DNA of 64,000 bases from Hydrogenophaga sp. BPS33 (GCF_009859475.1 NZ_CP044549.1:4960001-5024000); one strand, 5' to 3'; shown: positions 42,977-51,730, counted from the first letter of the stretch. Made by a program: numbers and translations. The notes: generated by a model not told the origin, from the sequence alone.

Positions 42977-43768
42977 TCACTCTTTGCCGGTGGTCTTTGC
43001 CAGGAAGGCTTCCACCGACGCGCGGTGTTCGCTGCTGGTGTAGCAAATGCCCTGGGCCTGGCTGCCTTGTGCAAACACGTCGTGCGAGCTGAGTTCGAAG
43101 CTCTGGTTGAGAATGGTTTTGGTCAAGGCCAGCGCAGTGCCCGATGCCTGGCTCAACTCGGAGGCCCAGGCCTGTGCATCGGCCAGCAGCATGTCGGCGC
43201 TGGTCTTGCGGTCCACGATGCCCAGCGATACGGCTTCGTCGATCTTGACCTGGCGGCCGGTGAAGATGAGTTCCTTGGCCTTGGCCAGGCCCACGCGGCG
43301 CGGCAGGAAATACATGCCACCGCCATCCGGGACGATGCCGCGCAGCACATACGACCAGGTGAAGCTGGCCCACTCGCTGGCGATGACGAAGTCGCACGCC
43401 AATGCAGTGTCGGCACCCAGGCCGGAAGCTGCACCGTTCACGGCTGCGATCACCGGCTTGGGGCAGGTGTGCAGCAGGGCTTGTGTGTGGTGCACGCGCT
43501 GCTGGCGGTGCCAGCCATTGAAGCCCACTTCGCCGCCTGGCGCGTTCATGCGTTTCTGCATGCCGGCGATGTCGCCACCGGCACAAAAGCCCTTGCCCGC
43601 ACCCGTGAGCACCAGTGCGCGGATGGCCTGGTCGGCTGCAACGGATTCCAACGCGTCGATGAATTCCGAACGCATCGCATCGCTCATGGCGTTGCGCTTG
43701 TCAGGACGGTTGAGCGTGAGCGTCGCCACGCGGTCGCTCACTTGCAGTTCGATCAGGGTGTAGTCCAT
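42977..43768 (-). CDS. Enoyl-CoA hydratase/isomerase family protein
   Basis: 263 residues. Crotonase motifs: VATLTLNRPDKRNAMS, GKGFCAGGDIAGMQ, VNGAASGLGADTALACDFV and RGIVPDGGGMYFLPRRVG. The Asp in PDGGG sits where PaaG-type isomerases place their acid residue, so isomerase activity is possible. It follows the Bug gene after 14 bases and precedes the acyl-CoA synthetase gene. Confidence 0.92.
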   Translation of the reverse strand: MDYTLIELQVSDRVATLTLNRPDKRNAMSDAMRSEFIDALESVAADQAIRALVLTGAGKGFCAGGDIAGMQKRMNAPGGEVGFNGWHRQQRVHHTQALLHTCPKPVIAAVNGAASGLGADTALACDFVIASEWASFTWSYVLRGIVPDGGGMYFLPRRVGLAKAKELIFTGRQVKIDEAVSLGIVDRKTSADMLLADAQAWASELSQASGTALALTKTILNQSFELSSHDVFAQGSQAQGICYTSSEHRASVEAFLAKTTGKE

Positions 43769-43782
43769 GGTGTGGTACCGAT

Positions 43783-44763
43783 TCAGTCCGACTTGATGTT
43801 GTTTTCCTTGACGACCTTGCGCCAGCGCGCCTCTTCGGCCTTCACATAGCGGTCAAACTCGGCCGGCTCGGAAGCGGAAACCACCAACCCTTCCTGCTCG
43901 ACCTTCTGCACGAACTCCGGCGTGTGCGCGGCCTTCTTGACGGCGGCGTTGAGCTTTGCGATCACCGGCGCAGGGGTGCCGGCAGGCACGAAGAAGCCAT
44001 ACCAGCTTTCCACCGAGTAGCCGGGCACGGTGGCGGCAATGGTCGGCACGCCCTTGAACGCGGGCGATGGTTCCGGCGAGGTCACCGCGATCGCGCGCAG
44101 CGTGCCTTGGGACACGAACGAGGAGACGGCCGCAGCGGTGCCGAAGAACATGTCGACCTGGCCACCGCGCAGATCGGTCATGGCGGGACCGGCACCGCGG
44201 TAAGGAATGTGCAGCAACTCCACCTTGCTCAGGTTCGTGAACAGTTCGCCCGCGAGATGGGCCGAAGTGCCATTGCCTTGCGACGCGTAGGTCAGGCGCT
44301 TGCCGGCTTTCGCCGCGTCCAGAATGTCCTTCACCGTCTTGTAGGGGCTGTCCGGGCGCACCACGAGCACATTGGGGCCGCGACCGATCAGGCTCACGGC
44401 CGCGAAAGCCGTGTCGTTCGAGTAGGGCAGCTTGTTCAGAAGGCTGGGGTTGACCGCGTGAGCCAACGTGGCGATCACCATGGTGTAGCCATCCGGCGGG
44501 CTCTTGGCCGCCTGATCCGTCCCGATCACCGTGCCGCCACCCGGCTTGTTGTCGATGATCACCGACTGGCCCAACTCCTTGGCCATGCCTTGGCCCAGGG
44601 TTCGCGCGATCAAATCGGTGCCGCCACCCGGTGCGAAGGGCACGATGATGCGAACGGGTCGATCGGGGAACTGTGCCTGTGCATGCGCGTTGCCAACAAG
44701 GCCCGCCAGGCTGAGGACAACGCCGCTGGCGAGCGCACGAATGGGGGATAAAGCGAGTTTCAT
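43783..44763 (-). CDS. Bug/TctC-family periplasmic solute receptor
   Basis: 326 residues. Signal peptide MKLALSPIRALASGVVLSLA ending near NAHAQ. Mature QFPDRPVRIIVPFAPGGGTD and GQSVIIDNKPGGGTVIGTD are typical. It is the first gene of a four-gene operon with crotonase, NDP-forming synthetase and PrpD. A perfect ATTCCA-N5-TGGAAT dyad lies 118 bases upstream of its start. Confidence 0.93.
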   Translation of the reverse strand: MKLALSPIRALASGVVLSLAGLVGNAHAQAQFPDRPVRIIVPFAPGGGTDLIARTLGQGMAKELGQSVIIDNKPGGGTVIGTDQAAKSPPDGYTMVIATLAHAVNPSLLNKLPYSNDTAFAAVSLIGRGPNVLVVRPDSPYKTVKDILDAAKAGKRLTYASQGNGTSAHLAGELFTNLSKVELLHIPYRGAGPAMTDLRGGQVDMFFGTAAAVSSFVSQGTLRAIAVTSPEPSPAFKGVPTIAATVPGYSVESWYGFFVPAGTPAPVIAKLNAAVKKAAHTPEFVQKVEQEGLVVSASEPAEFDRYVKAEEARWRKVVKENNIKSD

Positions 44764-44880
44764 TGAATGTCTCCGTGAATGGAATGTGCGGTCGGCAGAC
44801 GTCGGTGAGCGCTTGGTTCGTCCCGACTTCAGCTCCGAGGCGCAAGCTTAGGACGCAAGGCGCTGCTTGGCACCTGTCCT

Positions 44881-44897
44881 ATTCCACTCTTTGGAAT
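44881..44897. promoter_or_regulatory. Candidate IclR operator ATTCCA-CTCTT-TGGAAT
   Basis: A perfect 6-bp dyad with a 5-base spacer in the 209-base gap between the gntR stop and the Bug start at 44763. Same half site as the dyad upstream of the interrupted iclR at 39407. Probably controls the Bug-crotonase-synthetase-PrpD operon. Nothing else was recognised in this gap. Confidence 0.6.
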
Positions 44898-44972
44898 TGC
44901 CAAGGCGTCCACGGCGAACGCAGGTGGCTGGAGCGCGGCGCGCTCCGGGCAATGAAACTGTCTCGGAAGACC

Positions 44973-45752
44973 CTATTCGTTCCAGGTCGCCGAACGCTCC
45001 GAAATCGCGTTGCTCTGGAAGTCCAGCGAGGCCAGTTCGAAGCCGACGCGGAAATCCTTGATGTGCTTCTCCATCCACTGGGCGGCTTCTTCGGAGCGTC
45101 CGGCGCGCAGCGCGGTGAAGATGGCCTGGTGCGCCTTGTACAGCCGAGGACCCGCTTCGCCCACGCGTGACAGCACCGCTTCGAACGCCGGGTAGAACAT
45201 GCGCGCCATCGGCTCGCGGCTCATGAGCAGCACGCGGTTGTGCACGCCGCGCGCCACCAGGTTGTGGAAGTCCACGTCCAGCGCGGCCAGCGTCTCGGGG
45301 TCGTCCAGGCTCTGCGCGGTCTTCTCCAGGTTGAGCTCCAGCGCTTCCAGGTCCTGGGCGTTCAACTGGTGCGCGGCCAGGGCGGCCATCTTGGGTTCGA
45401 GCACCATGGCGGTTTCCCACAGCTCGAAGAAGGTCACTTCGTGCAGGCGCATCGCGCGCTCGAGCTGCTGCGCCATCTCGCTGGTGCTGGGCCGGCTGAT
45501 CACCAGGCGCTTGGCGTTGACCCGCCGCAGCATGCCGGTTTCTTCCAGCAGGCGCACGCCCTCGCGCACCGTGGAACGGTTGACGCCGAACTGCTCGCAC
45601 AAGGCGGCCTCGGTCGGCAAGGCGTCGCCCGGCTTCAAATGCCCGCGCAGGATCTGGTCGATGATGCTTTGCGACAGCACCTTGTAGGTGGGCGCCGCCC
45701 CGGCTTTCTGCGTTTTCGTGTCCTGGCTATCCGCCACTGATGTGTCCTTCAT
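44973..45752 (-). CDS. GntR-family (FadR/FCD subfamily) transcriptional regulator
   Basis: 259 residues. N-terminal GntR winged helix (ALPTEAALCEQFGVNRSTVR, about residues 44-63), then an all-helical FCD domain with the likely metal ligands in LDVDFHNLVARG, YKAHQAIFTAL and MEKHIKDF. It overlaps the acyl-CoA ligase stop by 26 bases and is the last gene of the operon starting at 49518. Two AATGTC-N-GACATT palindromes in that promoter region are its likely operators. Confidence 0.92.
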   Translation of the reverse strand: MKDTSVADSQDTKTQKAGAAPTYKVLSQSIIDQILRGHLKPGDALPTEAALCEQFGVNRSTVREGVRLLEETGMLRRVNAKRLVISRPSTSEMAQQLERAMRLHEVTFFELWETAMVLEPKMAALAAHQLNAQDLEALELNLEKTAQSLDDPETLAALDVDFHNLVARGVHNRVLLMSREPMARMFYPAFEAVLSRVGEAGPRLYKAHQAIFTALRAGRSEEAAQWMEKHIKDFRVGFELASLDFQSNAISERSATWNE

Positions 45753-47367
45753 GTTGCCGGCGATTTTGCGCTTCGCCGTCGCGCAACACCCGACGCAGCA
45801 GTTTGCCCGCGGCGCTTTTCGGCAAGCTGTCGCAGAAAGCGATCTCGCGCGGGTATTTGTACGGGGCGGTCACGCGCTTCACATGGTCCTGCAGCGCTTG
45901 TACCAAGGTCGCGCTGGCGGTCTCGCCCGCCCGCAGCACCACGAAGGCTTTGACGATGGCACCACGCTCTGCGTCGGGCACGCCGATCACGGCGGTTTCG
46001 ACCACCGCCGGGTGTTCCATGAGGGCATTTTCCACTTCCATGGGGCCGATGCGGTAGCCCGAAGACTTGATGATGTCGTCGTCGCGGCCGCTGTAGAAGT
46101 AGTAGCCCTCTTCGTCGCGGTAACCCAGATCCCCGGTGATCCAATAAGACCCGTGCGGCGTCTGGGCAATGCCCTCCTGGGTGCGAACCGGGTCGCTCCA
46201 GTAGCCGAGCATGAACTGCGGATTGGGCAGTTGCATCGCGATGCGCCCCACCACGCCGGCGCCGGCAGGCTCCCCCTGTTCGTCCAATACATCGAAAGAC
46301 GTGCCCGGAATGGGCTTGCCCATGGAGCCCGGCTTGACCGGCAGGCAGCCGTAGTTCAGGACGGTCATCAGGGTCTCGGTCTGCCCATAGCCGTCAAGCA
46401 GGGCGACGCCGGTACCGGCTTTCCAGCGTTGCACCACCTCCGGGTTGACCGACTCGCCAGCCGACACGCACAAGCGCAGGCGCGAGAGGTCGTAGGCCGA
46501 GAGATCGCATTGCAGGAAGTGGCGGAATTCGGTGGCTGCGGCGCAGAACACGGTAACCCCTAACTCGGCCATGCGTTGCAAGCGCTGCGCCGGGTCGAAG
46601 GGCCCGTCGTGGACGACGACCGTCGCACCCTGACCCCAGGGGGCGTAGAGCACGCCCGTGCCAGACTTGGCCCAGCCGGTGTCGGCGGTACACCAGTGGA
46701 TATCGCCCGGCCCCACCTGCTGCCAGTAGGCGGCCGACAGACGCCAGGCGTACAAGCCGCGCGCCGCATGGGTCACGCCCTTGGGCATGCCGCTGGAGCC
46801 GGACGTGTAGTAGATGATGGCCGGCGCTTCGATGGGCGTGTCGTGGCAGGCGAAATCGGTCGCTTCGCGCGCCATTTCCGCGCCCATGTCCAGCCAGCCC
46901 GGCGCCGCCCCCGTGCAAAGGCGCAAGCGCAAGCCGTCGCAGCCCGCGTACTTGTGCACGTTGCCGGGCGTCGTCACCACAGCCACGGCACCGCTGTGCT
47001 GGATGCGGTAGGCCACGTCCTTGTCGGTCAGCATCTCCACGCAGGGCACGGGCACGGCGCCGAGCTTGGCGCATGCGGTCATCACCATGTGCCACTGGGC
47101 AATGCGGGGCAACTGCACCAGCACGCGATCACCCACGCCCACACCCTGGCGTTGCAGGAGCGCCGCGATCTGCGAACTTGCGCGCGCGATGTCGGAGAAA
47201 CGGTACCGGGTCGACGAGCCGTCGGCGCGTGACGCAATCAGCGCCCATCGGTCGTCGCCAGCAGCAAAGCGGTCCACCACGTCGCGCCCGAAATTGAAAT
47301 GGGTGGGCAATTCCCAGCGGAATTGCGCCACCGTGCGGTCGTAGTCGTGCATGGGCGGGATCTGCAT
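45727..47367 (-). CDS. AMP-forming acyl-CoA ligase
   Basis: 546 residues from ATG at 47367 (AGGA 7 bases upstream); the frame is open to 47439. Motifs: IIYYTSGSSGMPKGVTHAAR, LDGYGQTETLM, WITGDLGYRDEEGYYFYSGR and the catalytic Lys in LPKSAAGKLLRRVL. It resembles medium-chain or benzoate-type acyl-CoA ligases close to acetyl-CoA synthetase. It lies 25 bases after the CaiB gene. With a CoA-transferase also encoded, the pathway has two ways to reach the CoA ester. Confidence 0.92.
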   Translation of the reverse strand: MQIPPMHDYDRTVAQFRWELPTHFNFGRDVVDRFAAGDDRWALIASRADGSSTRYRFSDIARASSQIAALLQRQGVGVGDRVLVQLPRIAQWHMVMTACAKLGAVPVPCVEMLTDKDVAYRIQHSGAVAVVTTPGNVHKYAGCDGLRLRLCTGAAPGWLDMGAEMAREATDFACHDTPIEAPAIIYYTSGSSGMPKGVTHAARGLYAWRLSAAYWQQVGPGDIHWCTADTGWAKSGTGVLYAPWGQGATVVVHDGPFDPAQRLQRMAELGVTVFCAAATEFRHFLQCDLSAYDLSRLRLCVSAGESVNPEVVQRWKAGTGVALLDGYGQTETLMTVLNYGCLPVKPGSMGKPIPGTSFDVLDEQGEPAGAGVVGRIAMQLPNPQFMLGYWSDPVRTQEGIAQTPHGSYWITGDLGYRDEEGYYFYSGRDDDIIKSSGYRIGPMEVENALMEHPAVVETAVIGVPDAERGAIVKAFVVLRAGETASATLVQALQDHVKRVTAPYKYPREIAFCDSLPKSAAGKLLRRVLRDGEAQNRRQHEGHISGG

Positions 47368-47392
47368 GGTGTGTCCTGTGTGAAAAACGGAT

Positions 47393-48610
47393 TCAGACGG
47401 CGCCGTCGCGCTCCAGCGTGGCGATCGCTTCGGCGCCATAGCCCAGCGAAGACAACACGTCGTGGGTGTGCTGACCCAGAAGCGGCGGCGGCATGCGGTG
47501 TTCGGCCGGTGTGCCCGAAAATTTCACGGGGAAGCCCAGCTGCGGAATGCGGCCTTCCACTGGGTGTTCACACGCGTACAACAAGTCGCGCGCGCGCGAT
47601 TGGGGATGGTCGAAGGCTTCGGCGATGCCGTTGACGGGCGCGGCGGGAATGTCGGCGGCCAGCAGACGCTCGACCCAATGGGCCAAGGGCTGCGTGGCGA
47701 ACAGCGCCGACAGCTCGCGGAACTGGACAGCGGCCGCCGCGCCCTGCGGCCATTGGTTGGCCTTCCACGCGGGCTGCTCCACCAGGTCGCACAGACGTTC
47801 CCAGAAGTGCGCCTCGATGATGCCCAGCGAGAGATGGCGTCCGTCGCCACAGCGGTAGACGTTGTAGCAGGGCGCCGAACCGATGAAGGCGCGTTCGCCG
47901 CCACGCGGCTCGACACCCGCGAACAGCGTGTCCGCGCCGTGATAGGCCAGCCAGGTGACCAGGCCATCGAACATCGACACATCGATGTACTGGCCTTCAC
48001 CGGTGCGCTGGCGTGCCAGCAGCGCCGCGAGGATGCCGTAGACCGCCATCAGCGATCCCCCACCGACATCGGCGATGGACAGCCCCGGCACGATCGGTCC
48101 GGTCTCGGGCGTGCCAAAGAGTTGCAGCGCGCCGGCCAAGGCCATGTAGTTCAGGTCATGCCCCGAAGCCTCGCGCAGCGGCCCGGTCTGCCCGAAGCCC
48201 GAGATGGCGCACACCACCAGCGCGGGATTGGCCTCGCGCAGCGTGTCGTAGTCCAGACCCAGACGGTCCATGACGCCAGGGCGAAACCCCTCCACCACCA
48301 CGTCGGCCTCGCGCACCAGGCGCAGGAACACGTCGCGACCCGCAGGCGATTTGAGGTTGAGCGTCATGCTGCGCTTGTTGCGGTTCAACAGCAGGAAAGA
48401 GCCCGATTCCTGGCGTGCGATGGGTTCGAAGCTGCGGTTGTAATCGCCCACGCCCGGCTGCTCGATCTTGAGTACGTCGGCCCCCAGGTCGCCCAGGAGC
48501 ATGGTGCAAGTCGCACCCGGCAACAAGCGCGTGAGATCGAGCACGCGAAGGCCCTGCAGCGCATGGGTCTTGGCAGCGGCAGGCGCACCCCGGCGTTCGG
48601 GAGCCGTCAT
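47393..48610 (-). CDS. CaiB/BaiF (class III) CoA-transferase
   Basis: 405 residues from ATG at 48610, overlapping the receptor gene by 4 bases (ATGA). Family segments: LRVLDLTRLLPGATCTMLLG, GADVLKIEQPG, LLLNRNKRSMTLNLK, EGFRPGVMDRLGL, and the likely catalytic Asp152 in SGHDLNYMALAG. It transfers CoA between carboxylic acids. Part of the GntR-controlled operon. Confidence 0.93.
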   Translation of the reverse strand: MTAPERRGAPAAAKTHALQGLRVLDLTRLLPGATCTMLLGDLGADVLKIEQPGVGDYNRSFEPIARQESGSFLLLNRNKRSMTLNLKSPAGRDVFLRLVREADVVVEGFRPGVMDRLGLDYDTLREANPALVVCAISGFGQTGPLREASGHDLNYMALAGALQLFGTPETGPIVPGLSIADVGGGSLMAVYGILAALLARQRTGEGQYIDVSMFDGLVTWLAYHGADTLFAGVEPRGGERAFIGSAPCYNVYRCGDGRHLSLGIIEAHFWERLCDLVEQPAWKANQWPQGAAAAVQFRELSALFATQPLAHWVERLLAADIPAAPVNGIAEAFDHPQSRARDLLYACEHPVEGRIPQLGFPVKFSGTPAEHRMPPPLLGQHTHDVLSSLGYGAEAIATLERDGAV

Positions 48611-49518
48611 GCCGCAGGTCCTCCATGGGCGATGGCCTCCAACTGCGCATGCGCTTGCGGATGGCGCGCCTTCAGCGCCTCCCGCAACGCGTGCGTGCGT
48701 TCGCGCCAGGGCCCTGTGTCGTCGATCGTGCGCACCTCGGCACCGTGCTCCTGGGCTGTGGCCAGAGCACGTGCGTCGTCGTCCCGCATCTGCCCCCAGG
48801 CTTCGGTGACCGCCTGACGCGCTTCGCGTTCCAGACCCGCGCGCACTGGCGCGGGCAGCGCCGCCAGCCCATCGGCACGGCACACCAGAAAGTAGGTGAT
48901 GAACATCAAACCGGGCACCCGGGTGGCAAAGCGCGCCTGATCGCCCAATTGCGTCTGCCAGCCGCCGGGCGAGGTGAACACCTGATCGAGCCGGGCTTCG
49001 GTGAAAGCCCTGGGGATGTCCGGAATCGGCATCACGACGGGCTCGGCCCCCAGTTGCCGCATCAGGGCCTGGTACGTGCCCGACCCGGCGACCCGCACGC
49101 GCTGATCCTGCAACTGCGCCAGATCGGCCAGTGTTGCCCGGGCCGAGGCGAAAAGCTGGTCGGCGCCGCGCATCACGGCCAGGGTTCGAAGACCTGCGCA
49201 CGCCGTATGGCCGTCGACCCATTCCACCAAGGCCTGCGCCCGCCCTGGAACTTGCCACTGGGCGTCACCGGGCCCGAAAGGCTGGTGCAACACCGACAGC
49301 GGCGCCGCCAGCATCTCCAGGTGAGAGGCATTGACCCACACGCCGTCGACCTCGCCACGTTGCAGTGCGGCCATGCTGCGCTCGCCCGCAAAACGATCGC
49401 CGTCCAGCAGCAACTCGCAGGCGATGCCCGCCTCGGTCAAGCGGCGCGCCAGATGGCGAAAGTGAACCACCCGGGGATGCGCAGGCGGTATGTCCGCCGC
49501 CAGGGAAAGGGACGCCAT
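48607..49518 (-). CDS. TRAP-type (DctP-like) solute receptor domain without signal peptide
   Basis: 303 residues from ATG at 49518 (AAGGA 6 bases upstream). The fold resembles DctP receptors: SLSLAADIPPAHPRVVHFRH at the start, DQRVRVAGSGTYQALMRQLG and EARLDQVFTSPGGWQTQLG in the middle. The protein begins at what is normally the mature N-terminus, and the upstream frame (MSDIKRKT) adds no signal sequence. No TRAP membrane genes are near. It may work in the cytoplasm, for example as a binding or sensing protein. It leads the operon with CaiB, ligase and GntR. Confidence 0.75.
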   Translation of the reverse strand: MASLSLAADIPPAHPRVVHFRHLARRLTEAGIACELLLDGDRFAGERSMAALQRGEVDGVWVNASHLEMLAAPLSVLHQPFGPGDAQWQVPGRAQALVEWVDGHTACAGLRTLAVMRGADQLFASARATLADLAQLQDQRVRVAGSGTYQALMRQLGAEPVVMPIPDIPRAFTEARLDQVFTSPGGWQTQLGDQARFATRVPGLMFITYFLVCRADGLAALPAPVRAGLEREARQAVTEAWGQMRDDDARALATAQEHGAEVRTIDDTGPWRERTHALREALKARHPQAHAQLEAIAHGGPAA

Positions 49519-49530
49519 GGTTTTCCTTTT

Positions 49531-49543
49531 AATGTCTGACATT
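49531..49543. promoter_or_regulatory. Candidate GntR operator AATGTC-T-GACATT
   Basis: A perfect 13-base palindrome 12 bases upstream of the receptor start at 49518, next to its ribosome site. An identical half-site pair lies at 49654-49666 in front of the divergent Bug gene. Confidence 0.65.
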
Positions 49544-49653
49544 AATTTCAGTTTACAGCATTCTTCGTGACGATGCAGCTTCTCATGACGCTCGAAATCC
49601 GGAGAATTACAGGGTAATTACCTATTTGACATCGCGGTCGAGGCCGATTTCAT

Positions 49654-49666
49654 AATGTCGGACATT
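49654..49666. promoter_or_regulatory. Candidate GntR operator AATGTC-G-GACATT
   Basis: A perfect 13-base palindrome 18 bases upstream of the Bug start at 49685. It pairs with the site at 49531 across the divergent promoter region (centres 123 bases apart). The size and symmetry fit FadR-subfamily GntR operators. Confidence 0.65.
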
Positions 49667-49684
49667 TTTTAAAAAGGAATCAAC

Positions 49685-50677
49685 ATGCGCATCCTGGCGT
49701 TGGGCAAGTGGGTGGTATCGCTGGCCGCCGCGTTGGTCGGACTTCAAGGCCACGCAAACGAGGCCGCGTGGCCGACCAAACCGGTGCGTCTGGTCGTGCC
49801 CTACAGCGCAGGCAGCACGGCCGACATGGTCGGCCGCATCCTCGTCGACCGGCTCGGCGCGCGGTTCAAGCAGCCGTTCGTGATCGACAACCGGCCGGGC
49901 GGTGGTGGCGAGGTTGGCACGCAGCACGTGGCGCGTTCCGCGCCCGATGGGTACACCTTGCTGCTCACGACGGGCGGGCCGCTGGTCATCAGTCCTTCGC
50001 TCAAGAAGGACCTGGGCTACGACCTCGTCAAGGACTTCACCCCGATCGCCGATCTGGCCTGGATCCCGGTCATCCTGGTGAGCCACCCGTCGTTTCCCGC
50101 CCGCACGCTGCCGGAATTGATTGCGGAGTTGCGCAAGCGTCCAGGTCATTACGCCTATGCGTCCAGCGGCGTGGGCAGCTATGCGCACATCGCCATGGAG
50201 ATGTTCAAGCAGGCCTTGGGGGTGTCGGTGAACCATGTGCCCTATCGAGGGCCGAGCCAGGCGGAAAGCGATCTGGTGGGCGGTCAGGTGTCGTTGATGC
50301 TGACCGGTATCTCCACCGCCAGCGTCTTTCTGCAGAACAACCGGCTGCGCGCCTATGGGGTGAGCTCTCGCGAACGTTCACGCTTCGTGCCCGACGTCCC
50401 CACACTCATGGAGCAAGGCGTAAAGGAACTGGTGGACTACGAGGTGACGTCGCGCACCGTGCTGCTGGCGCCGGCCGGTACGCCGAAGAACATCGTGGCC
50501 GACATCAATGCGGAGATCAACCGCGCGCTGGCCTCGCCGGAGTTCCAGGAACAACTGCACACGAAGAATTTGCTGTCGCATGCGTCCACACAACCCGCCA
50601 AGGTGAGCGAGACGCTGGTGAACGAGCGCACGACCTGGGCCAAGGTCATCAAGGCGGCGGGCATTCAGATGGAGTGA
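49685..50677 (+). CDS. Bug/TctC-family periplasmic solute receptor
   Basis: 330 residues. Signal peptide MRILALGKWVVSLAAALVGL ending near HANEA. Mature WPTKPVRLVVPYSAGSTADM and VIDNRPGGGGEVGTQHVA are typical. Ribosome site AAGGA lies 8 bases upstream. It is divergent from the GntR-controlled operon and very likely co-regulated through the palindromes at 49531 and 49654, so it probably binds the substrate of that pathway. Confidence 0.93.
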   Translation: MRILALGKWVVSLAAALVGLQGHANEAAWPTKPVRLVVPYSAGSTADMVGRILVDRLGARFKQPFVIDNRPGGGGEVGTQHVARSAPDGYTLLLTTGGPLVISPSLKKDLGYDLVKDFTPIADLAWIPVILVSHPSFPARTLPELIAELRKRPGHYAYASSGVGSYAHIAMEMFKQALGVSVNHVPYRGPSQAESDLVGGQVSLMLTGISTASVFLQNNRLRAYGVSSRERSRFVPDVPTLMEQGVKELVDYEVTSRTVLLAPAGTPKNIVADINAEINRALASPEFQEQLHTKNLLSHASTQPAKVSETLVNERTTWAKVIKAAGIQME

Positions 50678-50704
50678 CGCGGCAGTGCCGTGCGCGCCGC
50701 TCCA

Positions 50705-51051
50705 CTAGGGCTTTGGCGATGGCGGCACGTAGAACGCGGGCAACATTTCCTTCACGTTTTCCCCGTCCTCGGCCCACGCCTTGCACCGGTTCAGGAAGAA
50801 AGGCCGTTTGGGTGCCGCAGTGGCATCCGCTCTGGCCTCGCGCAAGGCGCGGTGCCCTCCGCTGATGGTCTGCATGGCGACGGTGGCGATGGGCCCCAGC
50901 AGTTCCTTGAGGTGGGTGCAGCTCTTGTTGCCGCCCAGTTTCTCGTTCCGCGTCCACGGTCAAGCGCAACTCCATGTCATGGATCGGCGTGCCGGGTGGC
51001 AGGTTGCCGCGCTTCATGTGGCGAAATTCGATCGACCTCATGGGTGCAGCA
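50705..51051 (-). pseudogene. Decayed DUF2889 gene
   Basis: Two DUF2889 fragments in different frames. The N-terminal piece reads RSIEFR then GTPIHDMELRLTVDAE; the C-terminal piece, shifted by one base, reads KLGGNKSCTHLKELLGPIAT and ends FYVPPSPKP before a TAG at 50705. From memory, an intact member has about 25 residues between the first two pieces and about 45 between the second and third; both are missing. At least two internal deletions and a frameshift make it non-functional. The 447-base gap between the Bug and lipoprotein genes holds nothing else recognisable. Confidence 0.7.
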
Positions 51052-51124
51052 ACGCACAGACTCGCCGCGGCAGGAAGCGCAGATTGGTGGCCCGGTTGTT
51101 GTCACACGACCTCAAGGAGCGACC

Positions 51125-51730
51125 ATGAAAACCCCTAACACCCCCTTCATCGTCCGGCACCGCACCGCGCTGCTGACGGCCCTCGCCTCCGCGGCTCTCC
51201 TCGGTTGCGGCACCCCAGAGTCGCAGCGCTACCCGCCCCCACCCTCATCGACCGTCTACCAGTCCCCCCCGGTCTACCAGACGGCGCCCCCAGCCCCGCG
51301 CGACTACCGCCGCCGCGACAACGAGCCCCTGTACGAAGTGCCGGTCACCTCGTCACGCGCCATGTATGGAGCGACGGGGCAGCGCTGCTGGATGGAACGC
51401 GAAGAAGTGGAGCGCCGCCGCAGCGTGCCGGGCGCCATCGTCGGCGGCGTGATCGGCGGCATCCTGGGCCACCAGATCGGTGGAGGGACCGGCCGTGACA
51501 TCGCCACCGTGGGCGGTGCCGTCGCGGGTGCTGCGGTCGGCTCCAACGTCGGCCGCAACAACCAGCCGCAGACGCGGGAGGTGCAGCGCTGCACCACCGT
51601 CAGCGACAACACCATGCCCGAGTACTGGGACGTCACCTACACCTTCAGAGGCGTTCAGCACGCGGTGCAGATGACATCACCACCGGGGCGCACCATCCTG
51701 GTCAACGGCAACGGCGAGCCGCGCATCTGA
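51125..51730 (+). CDS. Glycine-zipper outer membrane lipoprotein-like protein
   Basis: 201 residues; AAGGAG lies 6 bases upstream of the ATG. N-terminal export signal with a lipobox-like Cys (SAALLGCGTP), a Pro/Tyr-rich linker, then a glycine zipper (GAIVGGVIGGILGHQIGGGT and AVAGAAVGSNVG, about residues 101-142), as in 17-kDa antigen/SlyB-like proteins, and a C-terminal beta domain (YWDVTYTFRGVQHAV). Probably an envelope-integrity lipoprotein. It stands alone, followed by slyX. Confidence 0.85.
   Translation: MKTPNTPFIVRHRTALLTALASAALLGCGTPESQRYPPPPSSTVYQSPPVYQTAPPAPRDYRRRDNEPLYEVPVTSSRAMYGATGQRCWMEREEVERRRSVPGAIVGGVIGGILGHQIGGGTGRDIATVGGAVAGAAVGSNVGRNNQPQTREVQRCTTVSDNTMPEYWDVTYTFRGVQHAVQMTSPPGRTILVNGNGEPRI

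Noticed and set aside
51105..51112. A TGTCACA sequence upstream of the glycine-zipper lipoprotein gene
   Set aside because: The base pattern 16 bases downstream is CCAT, not CGTC, and it overlaps the start region.
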